Shown: piece after piece, positions 54,367 to 64,000 of the stretch
How the letters are laid out: each line of letters starts with the position of its first letter
Position numbering within the stretch: position 1 is the stretch's first letter
Origin: Plectosphaerella cucumerina
Taxonomy: Eukaryota > Ascomycota > Sordariomycetes > Glomerellales > Plectosphaerellaceae
Direction: 5' to 3'
Length of the DNA stretch: 64,000 nt
Assembly: GCA_020746995.1 (NCBI GenBank)
Contig: JAGPXD010000001.1
Coordinates: 1,612,001-1,676,000 of the forward strand
Notes under the pieces: generated by a model
What the model was told of the DNA's origin: nothing
The model's input: only the letters and a program-made list of their open reading frames with translations
The model's database searches: none
Position numbers and translations under genes: made by a program

Positions 54367-56037
54367 GGTATCGAGTTACGCGTCGGAGCGCCTCAGAAAC
54401 CGTTCATTCGGCGCGCAGGGGTTTGTCGGAAGGCTGACATGCCTTTTTCGAAGCGCCGTAGATCGGAAGGTACGTCTTGAGTTGTTTGTGAGCTCTTGTT
54501 CGGGTGGTTGTGGAGGGAAGAGTGTTCGGATTCGGTTGCGACCTGGAGCCGGCGCCTGGCGTGGAAAGAAGGAGAGTTGGAGTTGAAGCCTGTTCGTATG
54601 ACCCAAACGGCAGTTCTGCATGGATGCCTGAGGCACGAGTGATTCAGCCAATGGGATCGTCGTACATGCCCCCAACAAGTGGGCAAATCTGGGGGTGGGG
54701 CGTCTGACCTCTGTGACGGGTACGGAACCAAGGAGCCGTTGAACTTCAATGCTGTACCGGTAGTCGGCAGCCCGGCCTGGGCGCTCTCCGGCATGCAAGT
54801 CAGAAACAGCACACAATCGTAGCCAGTATGATGATGGGCAGCTCTCGCTTGAAATGCCTGTTGAAGAGGATTCCTGGCCCGCTTGCGTAATGAGGTGGAA
54901 GAGTCAAGAATAAGTTCCAGGGGTGGGGAGCTCCCTTTTATAGGCAGGAGTGGCGGAGAAAGTGCTCTTGCTTAGGTGCCCCGGGTAGGAAGGGGTTTAT
55001 TAGCTGTTGGATGGTATCTGATGATGCGTCGTGGTGTTTTTGCGGGGACGGGGTGGAGATATATCTCTTTTTCTGGCTGCTTGATACTGTTGTGCGAGTT
55101 GATGTGGTGTGTGGCAGCCTTTGCGAAGCGGTAGTGAAGGAGCTCTCAAAGTGAATCTTCTCGCAGGATGGAATGTTGTTCCGTCTGGTGAATGTGTCAG
55201 AGGAGAGTGGCAGGACCTACGTGGTGCTTATTTTCGTCATCAAAGAGATGTGCTGCATCATGCTTCCAAATAGACAAAGAGTCATGTTCCAAAGCGGCCA
55301 CTGGCGATATAAACGTGGTAGCATGCAGGGCGCAAGGTGGTCTTGCTAAACTGAATGATATAACAGGAAAGATCGCGTCTGCTCATGGCTAAGACATTCA
55401 GATGACTACCACTAGCTCTGGTTGTGAGGTCTGTTGGCTCTTATGGCTCTTATGGTTTCCAAACCTCGAGGATCAACCCAAACCATCCAACCCGATGCTG
55501 CACCATGGTTTCCTGAGATGGAAGTTACAGATAGTGGTCACCCATCATCAAGTGATGGCATCTGGCCATCCCCGAGGGTGTATATCCCTACAGATGCTTT
55601 GAGGAAGGGTCAGGGTCAGAGGGAATTCCAGAGCAGGGGCTGTCGAACTTAAACTCAATCTGAAGCTTCCACACCCAATTAGACAGCTCAAATGCGACGG
55701 AGATCAGCTGTTTTCAGCACGAAGATACCATCAAGGTCGAAGCCCACCGGCAACCTTGCGAGGGTTTGTGATAGTTGACGATGATATCAAAGCCACCAAC
55801 TGTAACATCACATACACACCGTCTCCCTGCCAAATCAAAAAGCAAGGGTATCTGCATTTCAGTCGGCAGGCATATGACCTCCGATAAGAGAACCAACAGA
55901 TCACCCGCTCGGGGCATACCCCCTTGATACACACAAAGTCCAGGACCCTTTTCCGGGCCCGTCTGTCAACTCCATACGCCTGCTGCAACCAACCCAGCCC
56001 CTGTCCGTCCGTCCTCCTAGTCCAAGCTTCTTCCCCC
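54367..56037. other. Interval between TAF1 promoter and ARP4 3' end
   Basis: 1.67 kb. A CCAAT motif (54648-54652) lies about 290 bp upstream of TAF1. The rest shows no gene, RNA or repeat that I can support. Confidence 0.5.
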
Positions 56038-57563
56038 CTACTTGCAGCGCTTCTCGACAATGTTGACGCCATTCTCCTCGTACTCCTTGCGCGAGATCCA
56101 CATCTGGTGGAAGGTGCCCAGACTGGCCAGGATGCTGCCGCCGATCCAGGCGCCGAAGCGGCGCTCGGTGGTCAGGCCGGCGGCGTGGATCTTGATCTTG
56201 GTGCCGGGGAACATGGTCATGAGCTCGTTGTTGAGGCGGTCGTTGAAGCCGTTGAGCAGGCTCGTGCTGCCGGTGACGACGATGTTGCCGAGCAGGTTGG
56301 GCCGCAGGTCGACGTCGACGGCGTTGAGGCAGCTGCGGATGAGCTCGGGGATGGTCTGGGCCTTTGTGACGGCGGCCTCCTCGCCGGGCACAGGCAGGGC
56401 GGCCGTCTCGTCCCACATGCCCTCGGAGACGCGGTAGCGCTGCTCGCGCCACATCTGGTTGGCGCCGTTGGGGAACTCGTAGACGCGGCCGGGCTGGTTG
56501 CGGGCGTAGTCCTCGTTCTGGGGGTTGGTGAACTTACCGGGGCCACGCCAGACCTCGACGACGGACTCCTTGAACTCGGTGACGACGCGCTCCTTCTCGT
56601 AGGCCTGGAAGGAGTCGCTGATGGAGTAGGGGAAGGTCCGGGAGACGAACTGGGCGGCGGCGCCGGCGTCAACGGGGGTCTTGCTCTCGACCTGGTAGGT
56701 GGGGACAATGTCGAGCTTGGCATCGGTCGAGTCGAGGAGGCTGCGGACCTGAGAGGTCAGCCAGAGGCCGGCGACGGGCGACTTCTGGATGGAGCGCTTG
56801 AGGGCCATGCCGTCGTGGATGGCGGTGACTGAGGTGTTGGAGCCGCCGACGTCGATAACGAGGGCGCTAGGCTTGCCGGCAGCGAAAGCGGCGAGAACAG
56901 GGGTGCGGCTCAGCCAGAAGGCGGGGCATCCCCAGTTCTCCATGATGATCTCGATGGCCTTCTCTCTCGACTTTGCCGTGTTCCAGGGCGCCTCGGTCAT
57001 GAGCAGAGGGTTCTCCTGCAGCGCCTTCTCCTGCAGCTCGACGTCGTCCATGTTAACGTCGGCGTCTTCGGCGGCGGCACCATTGCCGTTGGCCTCACCC
57101 TCGGCGGGGGTCTCTTTCGGGTCGTCGTTGAGGCCGTTCTTGGAGGGCGGCGTCTGCTTGCCGGGCTGCAGGCGGTTGACCAGCATGTACTCCCACATCT
57201 TTGTCGCAACATCCCAGTCCTCGACAACGCTTTCGCGGGACATGTAGTTCTTGACCTCGAGGTCGGCCTGGGGGATGAGGTACTCGTCGCCAAAGAGGTC
57301 CTTGGGCGGGTCGGAGGAGCCAAGGCGGCCGTAGAAGGAGGGGAGGATGCTCTTGGGCACATCCTCGCCGGCGTAGCCTGCGCGCGTGTGGCAGTACCCC
57401 GGGTCGAGGACCATGGCGGAGACCTCGTCTATGATGAGCGCTGGTCAGCCAGGGAAGGGGGAGGGGCCCGCTGCGGACGGTCGCAAACTGGTGGTGGTGA
57501 GAGCATACCTCCGCCATAGACGTCAGTCGGCTGTGCCGAAGACGAGAGCGGCTGTTGGGACAT
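56038..57563 (-). CDS. ARP4: Actin-related protein 4
   Basis: Nuclear actin-fold subunit shared by the NuA4 acetyltransferase and the INO80 and SWR1 remodelers. Exons 57563-57509 and 57428-56038 give 481 residues. The actin fold is clear: AMVLDPGYCHTRAGYAGEDVP (phosphate loop 1), ALVIDVGGSNTSVTAI (phosphate loop 2), NIVVTGSTSLLNGFNDRL and RFGAWIGGSILASLGTFHQM near the C-terminus. An acidic, low-complexity insert at about 115-150 (EGEANGNGAAAEDADVNMDD) is typical of Arp4 and absent from actin. The C-terminus diverges from actin (VNIVEKRCK). Shares an upstream region with the GH16 gene. Confidence 0.95.
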
Positions 57564-58992
57564 TGTCGCGCGATGTTTGAGTTGTGTCGAGCGGTTCAAT
57601 CGGGTGTGGCCTGGCGAATTGGCGATGGAAGCGCTGCAGAGGTGGGTTGACACGTCTTCTGGAGCCGCGACGCGATGGTTCGAGGTGGGTGGGCGGGTTC
57701 GAGTTGGCAAGGCTGAAGATGAGGGAGGATTTTGATTCGAAGGCCAGCTTCTGGAGGCTGGAGCATTGGCCCTGGGCGATTCAGGCACCGTGCTCGCGAC
57801 AGACACGGGTCGCTTGACCTATTTGGGAATGATCGTTTGCACACCGAGATGGGGGAACACAGGGGCTCGGTGAGTCAGCTAGTGGAAGGTCCAGGAAGGA
57901 TGCCAAGCACAGAAAAAGCCCGTGAGCGATCGGCACCGTCCCGGATCATCCGCACGGAACACCACAGACATCAACGTCTGATGGATCCATCGCCCTCTGT
58001 CTCGCCTTGCAACACACTCAACAACCTTGAAAAAGCCTGCTATTATTACCAAGAACAGACTCGAAGCCAGGCGTCATTTCATGATGCCCAAACAGTCATC
58101 TGCGGTACCAAAGTAGAAACAAAATCCCGTGATACGAACACGGCACCGCACGACACGTTGTCTTGAGCCGCATCCGCGTTAGTGCAAGGGGAGACCTGGC
58201 GCCGTCGTCTCCCTACGTGGGTCATCCATTCTCTTCGCCACCACATCACGGTCGTCCGCGGAACCTCTCGGCCGGTCGAGGCTTCATGTTGCTGCCGCTG
58301 CCGCTGTCACCATCATCCGCGGCCACGGCCATATCTCCGGACACACGACTGCAAGTGCATCGATTGGCAGAGGAGTGGAGAACGGTGGATGGAACATCGG
58401 TGCCTGCTAGGGCCTTTCGTCCCCGTTTCACCGAGACTCCTTTCGGATGAGGAAGTTTGGCCAAGACGTGATGAGATGGGATGGATGCATACCGGCGGCA
58501 CAGCAGCGAGTGTGGCGGAGCACCCAGCAACTCGAACACCCCTGGCCAGGGCGCGAGCGCGTCCTTTTCAAGTGACTTTTTTTCCAAAACGTCCTGGGTC
58601 GATGAGGCACGATACGATTCACCGTAAAGGGCCCGACCAGGCGACAGGGGTCGTCGATCCGACCGGCTTGGTCTGCATGTAGGTATGCGCGGCCTCTTGG
58701 ACGAAGCAGGCCAATTGCGCGCCCGACATTCCCACCTGGGATCCTGTTTTCCATCCCGTAGCTCGACCGTTTGCCCGTTCCGCCGCATCACTCATCGCAA
58801 AGGCGCCTCGCATTCACCAAAGTCCCGCCTTCTGACTGCCCCACAAGGCCCTGGGAATGCGCCGGAGACTCATAACCACCCTTCCCTCCCATCCATCCCA
58901 TCCGTTCTTCCCTCCTCCCCCCGGCCATGCCGTAGTACTCTTATCTCGGCCACTCAACATCACCACGAGACACTCCCTGACGCCCACCCAAG
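57564..58992. promoter_or_regulatory. Divergent interval ARP4 / GH16
   Basis: 1.43 kb containing both promoters. C-rich leader at 58860-58990 before the GH16 start. No other gene seen. Confidence 0.5.
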
Positions 58993-60397
58993 ATGGCGGA
59001 CAACTACTACAACCAGGACAAGCATGTCGCGAGCAGCAGCGTCGCGCGCCCGGCCGCCTTTGACACATACGACACGTACGTCGGCCCAAGGAGATCGCCG
59101 TTCGATCCGAGAGCGTGGGGGAAGAAAGTTTGGATCGGCCTCGCCCTCGTCGTGGTCGTCATTCTGGCCGTTGTGCCCGCCGTGGTCGTCACCGAGCAGA
59201 AGAAGAACCGCTATCCAGACTATTCGCCCTTGACATATTCACTGAGCGAGACATGTAAGCCAAGAGCCGAGTATCTCATGTACAGGATGGTAGCTGACCA
59301 TGACCGAAGACGCCGGAGAGCAATTCTTTGACAAGTTCAACTATTTCACTGGATATGACCCGAGTAAGTCCCCTTCCTCTGGTTTCCCACTGAGTTCATA
59401 TTGCTAACGCTCCGACCAGCCGGAGGCATGGTTCACTACGTCCCGCAGCCCCAAGCCGAGCAGCTGGTAAGTCTTGTGGAATACTTATCCCGCCTCTCTT
59501 CATCCCTAACCCACGCAGAACCTCACCTACTCCTCCGCCTCCCGGTCCATCCTCCGGGTCGACACCTCCGTCGGTCCCAACTCGGTGCCAGACGCCTCCA
59601 CCGGCCGCTTCTCCGTCCGCGTCACCTCAAAGTCGACCTACGACAAGGGCCTCTTCCTCTTCGATGTCCGCCACGCGCCGCTGGGCTGCGCGACCTGGCC
59701 CGCCCTCTGGCTCAGCGACCACGACAACTGGCCCACCAACGGAGAGATCGACGTTATGGAGGCAATGAACCCCCCAGCCGCTGGCCAGGTCTCCGCTGCC
59801 GACGCGCCCAAGGACACCACCCACGATGGCAACAGCAACATGATGACCCTCCACACCACTGATGGCTGCAGCATGTCTGTCAAGCGCGAGATGGAAGGCA
59901 ACGCCCTCCAGAGCAACTGCCTCAACTCGACCAACAACAACGCCGGCTGCGGCGTCGCTGTCCCCACGCAGATTGGCGGCGGCAACGGGTACGGCGAGGG
60001 CTTCAACAACGGTGGCGGCGGCGTCATCGCCCTCGAGGTCCGTGACGCCGGCATCCGCCTCTGGCAGTTCGCCCGCGACTCCTCCATGCCCAACGACATC
60101 TCCAACTTTGCCGCCAATGTCGGCGCCAGCTCCGGCGCGAGCAGGGTCGTCCCCGACCCGTCCACCTGGGGCACCGCCACCGCCGACTTCCCCTCGACCG
60201 AGTGCACAATCGGCAACCACTTCCGCAACCAGAGCATCATCATTAACGTCACGATCTGCGGCGATGCCATCTACCCCCGCTGGGGAGAGTCGGGATGCCC
60301 GATGGACACGTGCCAGGACTTCCAGGCGCAAAATCCGCAGGCGTTCACGGATGCGTACTGGGAGTTTGGTGGCTTTGAGGTGTACAAGGCTGCTTGA
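58993..60397 (+). CDS. Type II membrane GH16 glucanase
   Basis: Glycoside hydrolase family 16 enzyme, probably acting on beta-1,3 or mixed-link glucans at the cell surface. Exons 58993-59254, 59310-59363, 59420-59466 and 59519-60397 give 413 residues. Residues 1-45 are cytosolic, with basic residues before the membrane helix at 46-67, and there is no cleavable signal, so the enzyme is anchored with its catalytic domain outside. The GH16 core has GCATWPALWLS, then the catalytic NGEIDVMEAM with nucleophile Glu197, Asp199 and acid/base Glu202. Three or more N-glycosylation sequons follow (NST, NQS, NVT). The exact substrate cannot be read from sequence. The two short internal exons (54 and 47 nt) are in phase and encode the conserved linker to the GH16 fold. 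Confidence 0.9.
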
Positions 60398-60661
60398 GGG
60401 CGGGTAATTGATAGCTTGATAGACTTGTAATAATGAGGCATGATTCTGCACCATGGTGCTGTTTGAACAATGTCGGGATAGGTGCTTGATGCTTGCCGGT
60501 CTAGACTGACTAACTCAAGCAGGCAAGCAGGGGAAGGGGTTGTCATAATGAAATCGAGGGCTTCATCACCGGCTGTGTTGCCTTGAACCAGTCAGCACTT
60601 GCAATGATCACCAGGGAGAGCGTATCTCTTAAACACATCTTCTGCAGTCATGCCTCTGGTA

Positions 60662-61453
60662 CTATAACACAAACTCGTCCTCTGACACAACCTCCCTCCC
60701 CTCACCATAGAGCACCTCACACACCCCGGCCAGAGGTACATCCATAACCGCATCCGTCCCCTCATTCCAAATATTCCTCCAGTTGAGCTTCGGCCCGCCA
60801 TTAATCCTATTATCCCGTCTATCGCGAGGCCTCCTCTTCGCGCCGTGACGCACGCGGCCCTTGGCATCCACCACAGCCACCTGCGCAGCATCGTCGACAA
60901 TCGTCTCGATAGACGCCAGCGGCAACGTCATAATCTCGATATTATACAACGCCAGGGCGACGTAGATGTAGACGCCCAGCATTGTAATGAACGCCGGGAT
61001 GGCGAGTGCCCACCACCGGTTCGGGTAGTAGAAGATGCCGAGGGCATGTAGAAAGGGCGACGGCAGGAATGACCAGAGCAGGTAGACGAGGAACGTCATG
61101 GTCGAGAAGAGGTACAGCACGAAGCCGTAGTACTCGTACGTCGGGACCTCGGGGGAGGCGCGCGGGACGGGCTCAAAGTCATCATCCGAGGCATCGGGGG
61201 TTGTCGGGCGCGACGGCCGGAGGAGGGACGTCAGCGACGGGGAGGGCGGGAGCGGCGTCGGCGGACGGCCGTAGAAGGGCGGTGCGAAGTAGTTTGGCTG
61301 GACGGTGCGGACGGGCGACTCGCCGCCGTCGTCGCTGTCGCTGCCGCTGATGCTGGCATTGTCCGAGAGGGACACGTCCGACTGGGAGAGCGCGTCGGAG
61401 AAGAACCGGTCCTCGACGAAGCGGTCCTCTTCCTCAGCGAGCGTCGCGTCCAT
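60662..61453 (-). CDS. GPI19: GPI-anchor biosynthesis subunit PIG-P (Gpi19)
   Basis: Subunit of the ER GPI-GlcNAc transferase, which catalyses the first step of GPI-anchor synthesis (GlcNAc from UDP-GlcNAc to phosphatidylinositol). Intronless, 263 residues. A long Ser/Asp/Pro-rich N-terminal extension (1-100) precedes the PIG-P domain, which starts TYEYYGFVLYLFSTMTFLVY. Two membrane helices lie at about 108-130 and 147-170, joined by FLHALGIFYYPNRWWALAIP. The C-terminal cytosolic region has a basic KRRPRDRRDN patch and NWRNIWNEGTDAVMDVP, conserved in fungi. The start at 61453 has a good context. The frame stays open upstream to 61672, but that part is unlike the family. Confidence 0.92.
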   Translation of the reverse strand: MDATLAEEEDRFVEDRFFSDALSQSDVSLSDNASISGSDSDDGGESPVRTVQPNYFAPPFYGRPPTPLPPSPSLTSLLRPSRPTTPDASDDDFEPVPRASPEVPTYEYYGFVLYLFSTMTFLVYLLWSFLPSPFLHALGIFYYPNRWWALAIPAFITMLGVYIYVALALYNIEIMTLPLASIETIVDDAAQVAVVDAKGRVRHGAKRRPRDRRDNRINGGPKLNWRNIWNEGTDAVMDVPLAGVCEVLYGEGREVVSEDEFVL

Positions 61454-62324
61454 GGCTGCGCATCGCCTGATGGTCGTGTCAGCTTCTGGAGGTGTAAGCG
61501 GGAAGTCCGGTCGCAGGAAGCTTGTTGTTTCTTTCGTTGGCAATCGCGGCGTGCAGTGACAGATGGGTGGTTCGTCTGTTCCACCTCGATATTGCAGGTG
61601 GATCGGTGGCATTGCATGGTGGGGGTTTGATCTGTGGCCTGTGCGCACATGCCTCTTGCCCGACTTGGACACGGTGAGCTCGGTGGGCGGACTTGGTCGT
61701 GAAATTTGACATAATTGTCTGTGTGATGCGTCGTTTCGATCAAGCAGTCACTCTTCATTACGTATCGGACGACACGTCTTGCTAGCTTAAAGTCCAAGTT
61801 GTTTTCTTGGAAGAGGCATGCTTCCATGTCGCACATCAAACAACCTTCGAAGCATCGCTGCAACGTTTCAGCCCCAATACTCGGACAAGAGGCAGACATA
61901 CACAAGGCCGACGGCTGTTCCTCTCGGTGTCCCGGGGACCTGACCTCTGTGACATGTCGTACCGTCCCATCGGGATCACACACAACCCATATGCAAGGAA
62001 TTGACTGGATTACGCTATATATAGCCAGCACATCCCGCCGCCCAACGCCGCAAGATACGCTCCGCACATGTGCACGACAGCCTGCGCATCACGTTACTCC
62101 AGACGAGGGGCCTTGCGTGGTGCCTTGGACTACCGGCGTGTCCCGTCAACGGGCCTCGAAGCGGCCGCGTTGCCCTGACGCGCCGGAGCCATCCGTCGCT
62201 TCCAGATGGAGAGCCAAACGCCGACCGTGTGCCGGCTGTTCCCCGTGGCCGCGAGTACCCAAAAACCCCGTCATATCATAAAAACTCCGTCGCTGGTATC
62301 CGGTATAAGTCGTAAACGATAGTA
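61454..62324. other. Interval between GPI19 start and transporter stop
   Basis: 871 bp: GPI19 promoter and transporter 3' end. Nothing else recognised. Confidence 0.55.
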
Positions 62325-63966
62325 TCAGTACGCAAAATCAACATTCCCCATCTGTGGTATCGACTTGTTTTCCGAGCTTGTAGTTGATGATCCCGACGCG
62401 CCTGAGGGATTTGGGCCCGTCTGGGTGGTAGATGTTGTTGACGCAGACGATGTCTGCTGAAGCTCGTGCTCCGGGGGCGGTTGTGCGCTTGGTGACCACC
62501 CTTCGTCGAGCATTTGCTGGAAACTCCAGCTTGGTTCGAACCGCGTGCTGTTCCAAGCGTAGTCCACCCGTTCGTACATCTCGTCAATCTGCTCCAGACT
62601 GACCTTGCTGGTCTCGAACACCATGCACCATACGAACAGGATGGCGATGATGCAGAAGGCGCCCCAGAGGAAGAAGATCTTGGGGCCGATGTCGCCATAA
62701 CCGGCACCTTCCCCGACCATAAACGGTGTGCCGTAGGCGATGGCGAAGTTGAGGACCCAGTTGGCGAACGTGGTGACGGACATGGCCTTGGCTCGGACCT
62801 TCAGGGGGTAGATTTCTGAGGTGACGACCCAGACGACCGGGCCCCATGACCCGGCGAAGAAGAAGATGTTGAAGGCGCAGAACACGATCAGGATGGTCTG
62901 GGACGCCGTCTTGAGCTGCTCGCCTGCCGCGGCGGAAAAGGAGGCGATCAGCAGCTGGCAAATGGCCATGCCAATGGCTCCGACGATGAGGAGCTTGCGT
63001 CGACCCCAGGACTCAATGACCAGGAGACCCGGCACTGTGGAGAAGACGTTGATGATGTGGAGGATGCAGGACTTCAGGTACGGATCCTGGACGCCGACGC
63101 CGCCGAAGAAGGTCGTGCTATAGTACATGATGAAGTTTATGCCGGTGAGTTGCTGCAGCATTTGCAGTCCGCAGCCGGTGATGGTACGACGGCCGAGGTT
63201 GGGTGTGCCGGTGAAGATCTCCTTGTATGAATCGGGACCCAGCGTAAGCTCGTACTCGTGGTTGGCGACAATTTCCTGCAGTTCGTCGAGCAGAGCGGGG
63301 TGAGTGATGTCCAGTCGTCGAAGACGACTGAGCGACAGTCCCGCGGCTTCCGTCCGACCTCGCTTGACAAGATAGCGAGGCGTCTCAGGGAGAACGAGAA
63401 GGCCGAGGGCGAGGACAACAGCCCACACCAGTTGCATCCCTAGAGGGATGCGGTATGCGGCAGCCGTTGTCAGCCTGTAGGAGAGGATGTTGACAACGGA
63501 CGCCGACAACAGGCCTATCGTAATGGACAGCTGATAGGCGCAGACGAGGGTACCACGGATCCATTTTGGAGCCATTTCTGACTGATACAGAGGGACCAAG
63601 ACGGAGATACCGCCTACTCCCACGCCGGCAAAGAATCTGAATGATGGTCAGCATCTACCTTCCCCTCGGCGTCGGGACGCGCAGCAAGATGATCCATACC
63701 TTCCCACGAGTAGCATGGGGATGTTCGAGGCGCAGACCTGCAGTATACCGCCAGCACAGAAGACGGCGACGGAAACAAGAAGCGAGAGGCGACGTCCGAT
63801 GGTATCGCCGATTGGTGCCGAGAGTAATGCGCCGATGGCGGTGCCGGCGCTGAGGATGGCGACGATATTGGAGGCTTCGCTCGGCCTTATGATCAGTTCG
63901 CCAGCCTCATTCGGAGACCCAAAGTCCCGTGTGAAAGAATCCATGGCGAGGATGCCGTTGATAGAC
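62325..63966 (-). CDS. MFS hexose transporter or glucose sensor (5' end outside window)
   Basis: Proton/sugar transporter family. Visible exons: 63966-63700 and 63636-62325. A further intron acceptor at 63968-63967 shows that more coding sequence lies to the right. The first visible exon begins SINGILAMDSF, normally preceded by GYDTG. Signatures present: GDTIGRRLSLL, PETPRYLVKRGR, QQLTGINFIMYYSTTFF, ESWGRRKLL and SWGPVVWVVTSEIYPLKVRAKAM. About 11 of the 12 helices are encoded here. The cytosolic tail is about 90 residues, Ser/Thr/Pro-rich after a NSTRFEPSWSFQQM segment, longer than in ordinary hexose permeases. Long tails occur in fungal glucose sensors of the RCO-3 type, so both readings remain open. 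Confidence 0.9.
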
Positions 63967-64000
63967 CTGTTGCGTTCAGTCAGCCAGTGCTCGTGACAAA

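Noticed and set aside
61454..61672. Upstream in-frame extension of GPI19
   Set aside because: Not like the family, and the ATG at 61453 has a good context.

Overview
This is a piece of a filamentous ascomycete nuclear chromosome (Pezizomycotina, most likely Sordariomycetes). The evidence is GC-rich coding sequence, short spliceosomal introns (mostly 50-110 nt) with GTRNGY donors and CTRAC branch sites, pyrimidine-rich promoters, and a typical gene set: HET-C, a CYT-18-type mitochondrial tyrosyl-tRNA synthetase, urease, a betaine-lipid synthase, fungal GH45 and GH16 enzymes and an RLM1-type MADS factor. I support 20 protein genes. Two run off the window: the tyrosyl-tRNA synthetase on the left and an MFS sugar transporter on the right. 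I see no transposon, CRISPR array, rRNA or intact tRNA gene. One degenerate tRNA-like Pol III element lies near 31.57-31.73 kb.

Layout. 0-7.8 kb: mitochondrial TyrRS (-), diverging from SDH4 (+), then BTA1 (-) and a 2.4-kb gene-free promoter region. 7.8-15 kb: ADA3 (+), a secreted GH45 endoglucanase (-) and het-c (-). 15-24.1 kb: a 4-kb gap, an HMO1-like HMG-box protein (+) and urease (+). 26.4-33.4 kb: a membrane RING-H2 protein (+), an unrecognised membrane/coiled-coil protein (-), the tRNA-like element and TFIIS (+). 33.8-42.7 kb: cysteine synthase 2/MCY1 (-), diverging from an NDUFAF7/MidA complex I assembly factor (+), then alanyl-tRNA synthetase (-), diverging from an orphan conserved protein (+). 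43-54.4 kb: an RCR-family membrane protein (-), RLM1 (-) and TAF1 (-). 56-64 kb: ARP4 (-), diverging from a membrane-anchored GH16 (+), then GPI19 (-) and the MFS transporter (-).

Themes. Mitochondrial functions recur: TyrRS, SDH4, MCY1, NDUFAF7, and AlaRS through a hidden presequence. Two of these pairs share short divergent promoters carrying CCAAT boxes. Transcription and chromatin functions include ADA3, HMO1-like, TFIIS, TAF1, ARP4 and RLM1. Wall and surface biology includes GH45, GH16, RCR, RLM1, GPI19 and HET-C. There is no secondary-metabolite or pathogenicity cluster; this looks like ordinary housekeeping chromosome.

The observations most worth checking are: the broken reading frame at the first TAF1 intron donor, which fits one missing G; a GH45 intron whose acceptor reads GG instead of AG; an AUG-less mitochondrial presequence in frame upstream of the AlaRS start; the tRNA-like Pol III unit; and the repeat-rich tail of HET-C. 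Exon boundaries below were deduced by eye from frame, splice consensus and family conservation.
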